DNA of 64,000 nt, from NCBI GenBank assembly GCA_963585895.1, contig OY757913.1:109305732-109369731 (forward strand), read 5' to 3'. Below are positions 33,731 through 43,689 of the stretch, piece after piece (positions within the stretch are counted from its first letter, which is position 1; every line of letters starts with the position of its first letter). Both the position numbers and the translations under genes were made by a program. The stretch comes from Sepioteuthis lessoniana. Its lineage: Eukaryota > Mollusca > Cephalopoda > Myopsida > Loliginidae. Below the pieces are notes generated by a model. That model saw nothing but the letters and a program-made list of their open reading frames with translations. It ran no database searches and had not been told where the DNA came from.

Positions 33731-33779
<49 letters not shown>

Positions 33780-34062
33780 CTCTTTTAGAGTTTTTCACTT
33801 CAGTATTAGTTGGTGGTTTTTCCCTGGAGTTTGAGTGACAGCAAGTCTCCTCAAGTCTCCAGGACTCTTCTCAGTATTCTGGCCGTTCTCAGTAACGCTG
33901 TCATTTGGATAGTCTCTACCCGTCCGCCAACTTCCAGGCCTTTTAATAATCCTTTAATTATTGTGCCAAAAGCACCAAATACAATTGGTACAATCGTCAC
34001 TTTCATGTTTCAATTCTCTAGCAAAGCCGATGTACTTATCCTTCTTTTCACATTCTTTCATT
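33722..34062 (-). mobile_element. R4-like LINE 3' end with (TAA)n tail
   Basis: Minus-strand translation of 33800-34055 gives LVPIVFGAFGTIIKG-like, GGRVETIQMTALLRTARILRRVLETLRRLAVTQ-like codons, the segment after the restriction-like endonuclease core. On the minus strand the element ends with GTGAAAAACTCTAAAAGAGTATA followed by (TAA)n (33722-33776), which defines its 3' terminus. Confidence 0.7.
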
Positions 34063-34828
34063 ATTATTATTATTATTATCATCATCATCATTATTATGAT
34101 AGATAGATAGATAGATAGATAGATATGTTCCCTTAACAAATTTTTTTATAAAAAGTTAATTTTCTTACACGCCAAAAATATCAGAATTTAATTATTTCTC
34201 AAGGAAAATTAGAAAATCAAAACGTCATATCATTAGGTATCATTTATTACAAAAGATATCTTACAGAGAACAATTTTTAAAAGATATTGATAATGATCAA
34301 AATAAGTTTAAAGACATAAGAAGAAAACTTGTAACAATTATAAAAATGAAAATAAAAAATAACACAAATATCTATCAATCAATCTATCTCAGTTTGTTCT
34401 GAGGCCAGCAAAAAAAAGAAACCAAAAAATGGCTTTTTAACAACTTAAACATCTAATGAACGAACATATTCTTTCACTCCACACCTTAACCCAAAAACTG
34501 AAGCTTAAAAAATCTACTACGTAATCAAAAACGAAACCGCTTTTTCTACAAGCAACCTCATACGTATATAGATAGAGTTGGCCATTCCTAATAAATAAAT
34601 GACTTTGCGGTCCGAAAAGCAGGACTTGGGTTTTTCAAATGATTCGTTGTCATTCCTGTGAAAATCAGGTCATAGAAATTTTACTGTCTCAGTTTTTTCT
34701 TTTAATAAATTGTAAATTTATCGCTAATACTAAGGGAAGGATTAACATCTTTTGCAGAAATCCCTCCGTTCGCTCCATCATTCAACCCCATTTGTCTACC
34801 CTCCGTTCTTCGCCCCGCTCCAGTCTAG
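34063..34828. other. No gene; (GATA)n and unrecognised DNA
   Basis: (ATT)n/(ATC)n at 34058-34096 and (GATA)n at 34098-34124. AT-rich remainder has no coding support. Confidence 0.5.
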
Positions 34829-35390
34829 ACACGACTGGGTGGGCAAAGTGATCCACTGGAAATTGTACAAGAAATAGAAATTTTATCATACTACCAAATG
34901 GTACATGCACACACCAGAATCCGTCCTGGAGAATGAGACACGAAAAATTCTCTGAGATTTTGAGATACAAACAGATCATTTAATGCCGGCTAGAAGATCA
35001 GACCTAGTGATAATTAACCAAAAAAAAAAAAAATAAGAGAACCTACTGGATAGTGGACTTTGGCGTTCCGGCTGACCACAGAGGAAAAATCAAAGAAAGC
35101 AAAAAAAAAAAAAAAAAAAAAGACAAGAATTAAAAAGCTATGGAATATGAAGGTGACCGTAATACCAATTGTAATTGGTGCACTCGGAACGGCCTCCAAA
35201 GGCTTGGAAAGGGAGCTGGAAGAGTTAGAAATCGGAAGACTAATCGAGATCATCCAAACTATATCATTGTTAAGATCGGCCAGAATACTGAGAAGAGTCC
35301 TGGAGACCTATGGACACTGGCTCGAGTGAAAGACTATCAGCTAACTTTGGTGTGAGGAACTCTCCAGGAGTATAATAATAATATTAATAC
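34829..35390 (+). mobile_element. R4-like LINE 3' end, best copy
   Basis: Plus-strand pieces in order: HDWVGKVIHWKLYKK-like, WYMHTPESVLENETRKIL, then DFEIQTDHLMPARRSDLVIIN, which holds the R-P-D position of the restriction-like endonuclease (here R-S-D). Next come WIVDFGVPADHRGKIKE-like codons and VIPIVIGALGTASKGLERE with SLLRSARILRRVLET. The R/K-P-D-x(12-14)-D motif is characteristic of R2-superfamily LINEs. Poly-A slippage at 35020-35032 and 35101-35120 breaks the frame. It ends AGGAGTATAATAATAAT at 35371-35387. Confidence 0.75.
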
Positions 35391-35766
35391 GATTTGGCGA
35401 GAGAGTGTTTCATAGCAAAGAAAAAGAGACAATAATTCTTGTACAAAAATATTATCTCTCTTCTTTATTACGAAAGGTGACGAAATGGATGCGCGAGAGA
35501 GAGGGTCAGGAACTGTTAAGATTTACACCATATCTTCAGAAAGCCTTATTTCTTCGCTCTGCCTCCACGAGGCTGGCATTGGCCCGACTTAAAACATTTA
35601 ATCATCTTCATTTCTTTGTGCTTCTTTCGCGAGAATGGTAGAGGGCCGACTTAAAACATCTAATCATCTTCATTCCTCCTTCTTTCTGGGATTATAGTCG
35701 CTTTTGACATTAGCGAGTCTTGTACATTTAGACTTTTCTCTACTTCTTGACTTTCTAAGTTATTCT
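35391..35766. other. Unrecognised, with short direct repeat
   Basis: CCGACTTAAAACAT then TAATCATCTTCATT occurs at 35585-35613 and again at 35647-35675. No coding signal. Confidence 0.5.
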
Positions 35767-36096
35767 AGAATAATACACAAAATGAATGTTTTGCAAAAAA
35801 ATTAATTTTGTTGAAAGAAGATACAAAAATTAAAGATGAAGCACGTTCATATTTATTCGTACCCTCAGCAATCATATGCTGCAAAGCACTCATAGTCAAA
35901 TGAAGTAATGGTATTAAATTATTAGAGCATTTTGATTGATTAATGGTGATATTTATGCTAATTATGGAGCATTTCTATTTTGTTTATTTAGCGTTAGCAT
36001 TAGTGAAATATTCAATTTACACTTTAGCCACGTAAACACAATATGGTAAAGAAAAAGGTGGTTAAGACAAAAAATTGTAAATACTCATAAGAATGG

Positions 36097-36416
36097 CACT
36101 ATTTACCCAACCCCTCCGCTCGGGCAGGATATGACACAAGATCAATTTTTAAGCGGAGTTTAACAGGTTTGAATTCAGAGTTTTCCTTCTCCTAGACTAG
36201 TTGCCAAACCAAGGCTGAAGAACCTAGTCTGTCCTACTATTTACCCATAGCTAGAGGGAGAATTATTGGATTCATACCTTCCCCAAGGGTATTAGTGCTA
36301 TGTGAAATGCAATCAGTCTCGTCCAGGATTTGAACTCGTGTCGTCGTGTCCATTTCCTACGACGATAACGACTACACCACAGGCACCTCCAAATAACGAC
36401 TACACCACGGGCACCT
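36097..36416 (-). repeat. SINE-A in Tc1 transposase, head duplicated
   Basis: Full minus-strand copy lying between CATAAGAATGG at 36086-36096 and at 36417-36427. At its head end a 22-base block, ACGACTACACCACAGGCACC-like, is present twice (36368-36389 and 36396-36417). Confidence 0.88.
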
Positions 36417-36427
36417 CATAAGAATGG

Positions 36428-36694
36428 TAAGTAAAGTAAAGTTAGCGACCATAGTCGAGGGTGACTCGAAGGCTCCCTTTTCGATAGCTACTACACCAAG
36501 GTGTTGGGGAGGGCGCTACTCCATTCCCAGGATTGCTCCACTTTACCCTTGAACCGTACCTTATAATGCTGAGTGTTAAGCAAGGTGATATCAAGTACCA
36601 TTTTTAAAGTCTTTGGTATGACTCGACCTGGGATTGAACCCAGGTCTCCCGGGCCATTGGCGAACACTCTAACCGCTGGGCCAATGTCCCGGTT
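36428..36694 (-). repeat. SINE-D in Tc1 transposase, complete head
   Basis: Lies directly after the SINE-A target duplication and is followed by a third copy, ATAAGAATGG at 36695-36704. Reverse complement starts CCGGGACATTGGCCCAGCGG, GGTTAGAG (A box) and GGGTTCAATCCCAGG (B box). This is the reference head for the family. Confidence 0.88.
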
Positions 36695-37861
36695 ATAAGA
36701 ATGGTAGTAGTTACAAATCCGAAGCGATTTGATATCAACTGTTCAAAGCATCATACGGAAGTTAAAAAGTTTTACACTCTTCAAAACCTTACAAGACAAC
36801 GAAGAAAGGAGAAACTTTCACCTCGATCGGCAAGACAAGTCATGCGAGAAATTAGTAAAAGACTGACAATTAGAGGAAAAGCGCTTTTGCAAAATCTTAG
36901 TATGAAGGGAATTGAAATTTCGAGATCAATACTACAAAGAACGCTAAAAAAGGAAGAACTTAAAACATTTAGACCTACGAAAACACCTCTTAATGCGAGA
37001 CACGTAAAAACCCAATTATATTTTGCCAGAAAATAGATTGATAAAGAGAATAGCATCTAGTCATCATTTTTATGGTCCGATGAGACAAAGATTGAACTTT
37101 TTGGTCATAGAGACGTTTCTTTTGTTTCGAGAAAAAAAGGTGAAACTTTTAAACCTAAAAACACTATCCCAACTGTGAAACATGGCGGTGGGAGTCTTTA
37201 TATTTTGCGGTTGTTTCTCCGTGAATGGACTTGGAAAACTCGTGAGCTTTGAATGAATCATTAAACAAGACCAATATGTAAAAATTCTTAGAGAGGATTT
37301 GGAAAAGTGTGCTGAAGCTCTCAATATGAAACCCGGTATGATGTTTCAACATAACGACCCGAAGCGCACTGCCAAATCTGTTAAAACATGGCAGAGACAT
37401 AATAAAATAAACGTTTTGGATTGGCTAAGTCAAAGCCCGGATCTCAATCCAATCGAAAATTTGTGGGTGGTTGTTAAGAAAAATGACAATTCTAGGAAAT
37501 CCAAAAATCTTGTAAAATTAGAAAAAATTGTAAGAGAGGAGTGGTCCAATATTTCTGTCAATGTTTGCAAGAATCTAATAGTTTACTAGAGAAAACATCT
37601 TGAGGCAGATGTTAAAAATAAATGCTTTACAACAGGTTATTAAGACGGGTACGATTAAATATAAACATGCTTCATTTTTAATTCTTGTTCGTTATTTTTT
37701 CAAAAATTAATTTTTCCAAAAACGTTGATTTTGTGTATTATTTAATAACAAAATTTTGGTATAAGTATTATTAAAAAAATTCTCTAATTGAAATCTTTTT
37801 TCAAAAATATTCTAAAATTGTATAGAGGTAAGAATAATTTTGGGCGCAACTGTATATGTAT

Positions 37862-37925
37862 AAGAAGGATTTGGCATTAAATAACCTACAATGGTTGATA
37901 TGCCATAAAACCGAACCCAACCAAA
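37862..37925 (+). repeat. Isolated SINE-B/C tail
   Basis: GGATTTGGCATTAAATAACC and GGTTGATATGCCATAAAACC start ten bases after the Tc1 right end. Confidence 0.75.
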
Positions 37926-38230
37926 TCAAACGTGACGAAAATTTTCGTACACTTATTTCTACATTTCTTACGTATTCTTCATCTCTCTTTCTTTACTTTT
38001 TAAATGTTAACTCGAAGTTTGTTTTTAAGGAAAATGATAAGAACGTTTCCACGATTTTACTTTTTTCTTTACTGAATTAAAAGATTAAATAAATCTTTAT
38101 TTCTTACCTTGCTGACCTGATTTTTAAAAAAATCATTTTACAGAAGCTATTTATTTAGCCTAAACGTATATACAATGACAGGAGAAACTTCTTTTGAAAA
38201 AAAAAATCAACCTTGACGAAGACCTCAAGG
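37926..38230. other. No gene recognised
   Basis: AT-rich DNA with nothing supported. Confidence 0.4.
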
Positions 38231-38564
38231 ACACACACACTGACATAAACATATACACACGAACATACACACACACACAGAAGCATTGACATACACACAT
38301 AGAAACATACACCCACATAAACACGCGTGCATAGACAGAAACATACACACACATGCACGCATAAACATACACACATATACACACGCATTCACAGAAACAT
38401 ACGCTTACGTACATATACGCATAAACATCTACATATATACACACAGACATACAAACATATACTCAGAAACTCACACATGAACACGCATAGATATACATTC
38501 ATATAAATACTTACATACATAAACATAAGTACACATACAAAGATATACGCACATACGTATACAT

Positions 38565-38621
<57 letters not shown>

Positions 38622-38640
38622 AACACATACACATCCACAC
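38231..38640. repeat. Imperfect (CA/TA)n purine-pyrimidine tract, 410 bp
   Basis: Almost continuous alternation of ACACAC, ATAC and ACATA words, ending with perfect (CA)n and (TA)n at 38566-38615. Cys-Val and Tyr-Ile rich frames here are artefacts of the repeat. Confidence 0.9.
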
Positions 38641-38892
38641 GCATACACTCACTGTGTTTTATAAAGAATGCAATCTTAACGATTAGAATCTAGAATTTAC
38701 CTATATGTCAATTTTATTTCACCGTATTAGCCGCGGGGAAAATACTGTCGAAGAAATTGCATCATGATCTAGCCTCATTTTAGGATCCATTCTTTAATGT
38801 CATAGTAATTTTTAAGACTTATTCTGCGTATAAATCTTTCAAACGCACTGAGACATAACTTTAATGCGATTTTATCTCATTCTACATTTCCA

Positions 38893-39085
38893 ACTAGTTG
38901 ATATGCTTAATTGGTAAATTAGCGGAGTGTGTACCGGATAGAAAGAATCCAGCCTGCAAAAGTAAAGAAATGAGTTCGATCCTGTGTCCTGGTAAAAGGA
39001 AATTTCTTTCAGTGTCGATTGTAAATGTATAAATGGTAGTTGTCAAAAAGATGGTTATATCCCTTTTGAAACACACACGCATGCT
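38893..39085 (+). repeat. SINE-F, tRNA-like head
   Basis: GATATGCTTAATTGGTAAATTAG (A-box-like) and GAGTTCGATCCTGTG (B-box) about 55 bases apart, followed by a non-tRNA body ending near CACACACGCATGC. Single copy in this window. Confidence 0.5.
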
Positions 39086-39116
39086 TATATATATATATAT
39101 ATATATATAAGTTTGA

Positions 39117-39300
39117 TGTCTTCTATTAAATAGAAGACACCGTAATCAGATGAGACTTTATTTTGAATATTTAAGACTTGTGAAAAGAAGGTGAGATCTT
39201 AATTACTTAGTAGTAATACTGCTCTGCTAACCAACATTTGAGCACTTTTTGGTTTTTCAAACGCTTTTAAAGTAATTGTTTCTTCTCCTTTTTATTAATA
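39117..39300 (+). repeat. Dispersed repeat with small hairpin
   Basis: TGTCTTCTAT and ATAGAAGACA (39117-39139) form a perfect 10-bp hairpin. The following CTGCTCTGCTAACCAACATTTGAGCAC recurs at 46685-46712 and in reverse near 40430-40460. Confidence 0.6.
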
Positions 39301-39327
39301 TATATATATATATATATATATATACTC

Positions 39328-39365
<38 letters not shown>

Positions 39366-39539
39366 TCCCCTACCCCCGTAGGGTTGAGTTCTCTGGCGAA
39401 GAAGTAATCGTGTTGCCATTAGCGTATATTGCGAGCCTCTTCATATATGAATTGAGATCTCGTTAGCCATTGAACGGATGTATGTAAACAATAGTAAATG
39501 TGATTCATAACCGTTTAAAATTTACTGCGCAGCTAATAG

Positions 39540-39675
39540 CTTCTCGTGGCTGAATGGTTAGAAGCTTGGCTTGACGTTTGAGTAAACTGGGTTTCGATCC
39601 CAGCTACGGGAAGCTACTGTCTAGCCACAGTGATGAGTTCTGATAGAACGAAACAGATCTGTCTGTGGATAACTA
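39540..39675 (+). repeat. SINE-E with tRNA-like head
   Basis: TAGCTTCTCG and CGGGAAGCTA can pair as an extended acceptor-like stem. GTGGCTGAATGGTTAGA is A-box-like, and CTGGG/CCCAG enclose TTTCGAT, a good T-arm with GGTTTCGATCC B box. Four extra bases between T stem and acceptor and a poor anticodon arm argue against a working tRNA. The body, GAACGAAACAG and GATAACTATATA, is shared with 28354-28450. Confidence 0.65.
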
Positions 39676-39844
39676 TATATATATATATATATATCGTTAT
39701 GTAGAGAATATATGATGATTTCTAAAAAAAAAAAAAAAAAAAAAAGGATTTTTTCCGGTCACGTCTCATCAGAGAACTCCGTGACAAAAGCTACTTTAAA
39801 CTATTCTAAAATTTTGTTCGTATCACAGATCGTACAATCCTAGG

Positions 39845-40035
39845 TCGCGTCATACCAAAGACTTTAAAAATGGTACTTGATACCTCTTTGCTTAACACTC
39901 AGCAATATAAGGTACGTATCAAGGGTAAAGTGGAGCAATCCAGGGAAAGGAGTAGCCCTCTCCTCCACACCTTGGTGTAGTAGCTATTGAAAAGGGGTCC
40001 TTCAGGTCACCCTCGACTGAGGTCGCCAACTTTAC
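39845..40035 (+). repeat. SINE-D, body without head
   Basis: Plus strand: ACCAAAGACTTTAAAAATGG, GGTAAAGTGGAGCAATCC and CACCCTCGACTGAGGTCGCC in family order, but it starts inside the tRNA-like part. Confidence 0.75.
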
Positions 40036-40112
40036 TTATATATATATATATATATATAATCCTGATGATCAGTGTCATGAAACTTAGACTGGTGAGTTAC
40101 TGATATTTTTTA

Positions 40113-40190
<78 letters not shown>

Positions 40191-40311
40191 TCTGGACATT
40201 CTTAAAACACTTTTCATTCACATTTATGGTATCTTACTCTCCGCGAAGAAAAACTGAATTAAAACACCATGTGTGTGATATTAATCGAAACATGTCTAAA
40301 GGAAAATTTTC

Positions 40312-40362
<51 letters not shown>

Positions 40363-40895
40363 GTGTGTGTGTGTGTATGTGTGTGTGTGTAACAAATAAT
40401 TGTTTAAAAACGTTTTTCTTAAATCAAGAAAAGTGCTCAAATACTGGCCAGTAGAGCATGATAAAACATAAAAGCTATTATCTCACTTCTTCGTGCCATC
40501 GGTTTGATTACTTAAAGTTTCGCGCATAAAAAAATACAATCTTTGGATGAAATACGAGAGACTTACGTGATTCATTTAACCATTGTATTTTTTAATCCTA
40601 TAGCGAATGGTATTTTGATCAATATGTGTTGTTTGTTTGTTTGTTTTTATAGACGACTGAGACTGTAAGATCGTTGAGGGTTGTGACTTCACCACCACCA
40701 CCACCAGTACCAGGGGACGAGATTGTTGCCAGTTATTCGATGCATTTTTACATCTCAACACCTAGGGTGAATGATTGATACGTCTTGCTTTTATAAAGAC
40801 AGCTTTTAATATTTAGAGCTATATAAAATTTGTGAGGCATCAACGAATGAATTGAATATAGAAGTAGGAGTGTCGTGTTCCTGTGCTGTACGTTG

Positions 40896-40955
<60 letters not shown>

Positions 40956-40972
40956 ATAAACGCCAAATCGTT
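40036..40972. other. Microsatellite-rich, no gene
   Basis: (TA)n runs at 40037-40058, 40115-40147, 40154-40188, 40316-40358 and 40898-40953; (GT)n at 40360-40390; (CAC)n at 40690-40705. Intervening DNA is unrecognised apart from the reversed dispersed repeat near 40430-40460. Confidence 0.8.
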
Positions 40973-41428
40973 TCAGCCCAGTCAGCTGGGACTGTAGAGT
41001 ACATCGACTGCATCTCTGCAGAGGGGTAAGGCTTCCCCAAACGAGTGTCCTAGATATGACATTAAACCATCTGATAGCAAGGCTCCAACCTTGGAGATTT
41101 GAGGAATGTGGAGTACCCCTTCATTGACATTGCTCCCAAGTACACTCTGACTTAGAGTGGTAGCACCTGATAGGGCCCTATCTATGATTCAAATAAAACA
41201 GTGTGCAAACAAATGACTGATGTTAAATTGTGACTGTTATATAGCAATACTTGAAACAATTTAACAGTGTGCAAAAAAAGCTCAGGCTCGTTTAAGAATG
41301 TCATCTACAAAATGTGTTTATACATATATATATATTTAATATACATATGATTTGTAAAGAGGATTTGGTATTAAATAACCCAAAATGGTTGATATGCCAT
41401 AAAACCAAACCAAACCAAAACAAAACAA
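40973..41428 (+). repeat. SINE-B, compact full-length copy
   Basis: Head CAGCCCAGTCAGCTGGGACTG, body to 41190, short subrepeat region (GTGCAAACAAATGACTGATG, CAATACTTGAAACAATTTAAC), then tail GGATTTGGTATTAAATAACC and GGTTGATATGCCATAAAACC at 41356-41410 with a (CAAAA)n end. Confidence 0.85.
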
Positions 41429-41943
41429 ACCGAATTATTTTATAGTTACACATACACAAAAAGGATTAAAATGTCTACTGCAAAAAAAAAAAAAATCACC
41501 ATGACCATGTTTTTGATTACGAACTACATCGTTAGAGAGAGCTTAATGATTTTTTTTTTAATGTAAACTTCTTTGGTAGATTTTTAAATTCGATTTGTGT
41601 TCAATTCTTGCGTTTGTTATCAAAGATAAAATAAAAAGAATGAAAGTTGCGATTAAGATCAAAGTTTTAAATGAGGTTCAATTACAATATGATATTTTAG
41701 CGAATTGCTATAGTATTATTATCTAAGTAACCCGGGATTAGCACAAGAACAATTAACTTTGATTGCCTTGATTTTTAGAAAAAGAATGGAATGCAAGGAA
41801 TGCGCAATTAAATAAAAAAAAATCAGTCAACATTGTGATTGCATTTTATTGGCATTTGGATAATGTGAATTCTAAGCTGAACCAAATAAAATATAATCTT
41901 CATACTTTAATTAAAATTCATCGATATATAAATCTTAGAAAAT

Positions 41944-42003
<60 letters not shown>

Positions 42004-42477
42004 GTTGAGTCATAAATAATTTTTGTTTTAGTAAAATATAATTTACTCGTGTATAATTTAACAATGGAATTAGTTTCAATCAATAATATATTTGCTATAA
42101 TTTTCAATCATCTTTTGCCATTTATCAGGTTGCGCGTTGATTCTTCTCAAGTAAAATTCTGCTTGTTTCGAGCTCAAAAAGTTTCCCACAAATTTTTTCA
42201 CCTGATCTTCTTGAGAATCTTTTTGTCATTCAGAGCAATTTTGAAGAGAAGGAAAAAGATGGAAATCACTTGGTGCTTAGTCTGGGAAATATAGTGGATT
42301 GAATAGAAAAGAATATTTTTTGCATGATTCTTGCTGAATATAGCCTTTTGTTATCATATGGAGAAACATAATGTTTCTCCAATCGACGAGTGCAGGGTGT
42401 TTTTCTTAGATTTTCATGCATACGTTGCTGCTGTTGAAGAGTATTAGCTTGGATTGAGTGTCTGGTTGAGGTTTTAA
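41429..42477. other. No gene; (AT)n
   Basis: (AT)n at 41947-42000; otherwise AT-rich single-copy-looking DNA. Frames at 42049-42294 and 42266-42544 have no recognisable homology. The TTGGGTTGAGTCATAAATAA at 42000 resembles a mariner terminus, but no partner end was found. Confidence 0.4.
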
Positions 42478-42628
42478 AATCCAAAAGCTGGGAGGATAAG
42501 GCAGTTCCTATCTTACCTATGAGTATAAGTTCGAAAGTGAACATAATGGCGTGACAGAGGTTCGAACTCGTTTACTACGACGTCGCAAGCCAGCACGTTA
42601 GCTTCTACACGACGGGAACTTCTTCCCA
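42478..42628 (-). repeat. SINE-C head-side fragment
   Basis: GCTGGGAGGATAAGGC, GTTCGAAAGTGAACATAATGG and GGTTCGAACTCG (B-box complement side) match the right half of SINE-C; tail absent. Confidence 0.7.
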
Positions 42629-42740
42629 AAAGTAGGATAAGACACTTATAAAACTTTAACTTAAAGGTCAAATGTTGTACACTCGAGGAAAACATACTCC
42701 TTCACACAATCACATTATATATATATATATATATATATAT

Positions 42741-42795
42741 AATTACTTTTGTATTCCATTATATATATATATATATATGGAATACAAAAGTAATT
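42741..42795. repeat. 55-bp perfect palindrome
   Basis: AATTACTTTTGTATTCCAT at 42741-42759 and its exact complement at 42777-42795 enclose a (TA)n centre that is itself self-complementary, so the whole stretch can form a cruciform. Confidence 0.9.
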
Positions 42796-42856
42796 AAGAG
42801 CTCACCTTCATACTGTCGTTTCATACATAACTTTCAATAATCAAATGAAACTTTAT

Positions 42857-43049
42857 CATATTTACCCAATCCCTCCGCTCGGGCAGGATATGACACAAGG
42901 TCATTTTTATTTTTAAGCGAAGTTTAACAGGTTTCAATTCAGAGTTTTCCTTCTCCTAGACTAGTTGCCTACTATTTACCCATAGCTGGAGGGAGAATAA
43001 TTGGATTCATACCTTTCCCAAGGGTATTAGTGCTATGTGAAATGCAATC
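42857..43049 (-). repeat. SINE-A tail half, split by LINE
   Basis: Minus-strand SINE-A from ATATTTACCCAATCCCTCCG to TATGTGAAATGCAATC, with an internal deletion of about 40 bases near 42970. It continues at 46456 after the LINE insertion. Confidence 0.9.
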
Positions 43050-43321
43050 GTGTATCTGTGTTCTTGTATGCATATTATGTCTATCTTATGTTCTTCGGCC
43101 GATGCGATTAGCTCTGGGAGTTGTCCTATTCTATGTAAGGTTCTTACGTTAAATGTGGCTATTTGTAGTGTTTGCTTGCATTTTAGTAGTTTTGATTGTT
43201 TGAGCTCTGTAGCTGATTTTTCGAACACCGAGGCCAGGGCTCCAACCTCAGCAGGACGCGCCCCTTTTTTACCCACGCGAAGAGCGATGCGGTTTGTGTA
43301 AGTGGTTTGAGTGTGGGTCAT
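43050..43321 (-). CDS. LINE APE-RT protein, inverted N-terminal piece
   Basis: Reading the minus strand from Met at 43321, about 90 codons run MTHTQTTYTNRIALRVG to IATFNVRTLHRIGQLPELI and DIICIQEHRYT, ending at the target-site junction. ATFNVRTL and IQEHRY correspond to the first strands and the catalytic Glu of an APE-type endonuclease. These residues are missing from the plus-strand part and would join ahead of DIKYHETGNGW. A polypyrimidine/purine 5' UTR of about 350 bases precedes it on the minus strand. Confidence 0.85.
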
Positions 43322-43689
43322 GGTTATCTTTCGATGGCTGTTTTATTCTCTTCTATAGAAGCCACTCTTATAGAGGAGCAGCAGTAGTTCCCCGATCGAA
43401 CTAACGATCCTGAGCGTAAAGTCGTCAAACTCACGTCCAGGACCCGGTTAGGTAATGAGTTTGGTCGTCCATGGGTTTATTCAAATACCTTTACGTACAT
43501 CATGCTGCTTCCCATGTGTACGAGAAGAAAAAAAAAGGGGGGGGGTAATTTTGGTTTTAAGTTTTAACTTAGTTAAAGTCCAACATTAAGGTACTTTCGT
43601 ATGACTTTCAATGGTACTGACTTGTGCTTTTTTTTTGCTGTATTGGGACTTTTCCTAGGTTTTCCATTTTTTTTTTTTTTAATACAGTT

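Larger units (their letters stand above)
35767..37852 (+). mobile_element. Tc1-like transposon with long inverted repeats
   Basis: The transposase begins at ATG 36043 (MVKKKVVKTKNCKYS), is interrupted by two SINEs, and resumes at 36704. Helix-turn-helix part: SARQVMREISKRLTIRG and GIEISRSILQRTLKK. DDE part: WSDETKIELFG (37076), FQHNDPKRTAKSVKTW (37340), SQSPDLNPIENLW (37429). A stop follows YFARK at 37033 and more breaks lie in 37036-37298. The right end (GGGCGCAACTG, 37852) is next to TA. Its inner sequence (AATAATACACAAAATC ... GTACCC) recurs inverted at the left, from 35770 to about 35885, so the inverted repeats exceeded 200 bp. The outermost about 90 bases of the left repeat are gone. 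Confidence 0.88.

Noticed and set aside
35060-35329. 90-codon frame as a host gene
   Set aside because: It reads LWNMKVTVIPIVIGALGT and ARILRRVLET, the C-terminal end of the R4-like LINE protein repeated elsewhere in this window.
38155-38652. Cys-Val rich frames on both strands
   Set aside because: Produced by the imperfect (CA/TA)n tract; frames overlap on opposite strands and lack any domain.
39548-39617. Functional tRNA gene
   Set aside because: Extra bases between T stem and acceptor stem, no good anticodon arm, no T-run terminator, and a diverged copy with a shared body at 28354-28450 indicate a SINE head.
42000-42020. TTGGGTTGAGTCATAAATAA as a mariner terminus
   Set aside because: Suggestive, but no matching inverted end or transposase could be found within reach.
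43624-43689. ATG at 43624 as start of the LINE protein
   Set aside because: The codons up to 43689 are poly-T junction sequence (Phe-rich). The true N-terminus is on the minus strand at 43321-43050.
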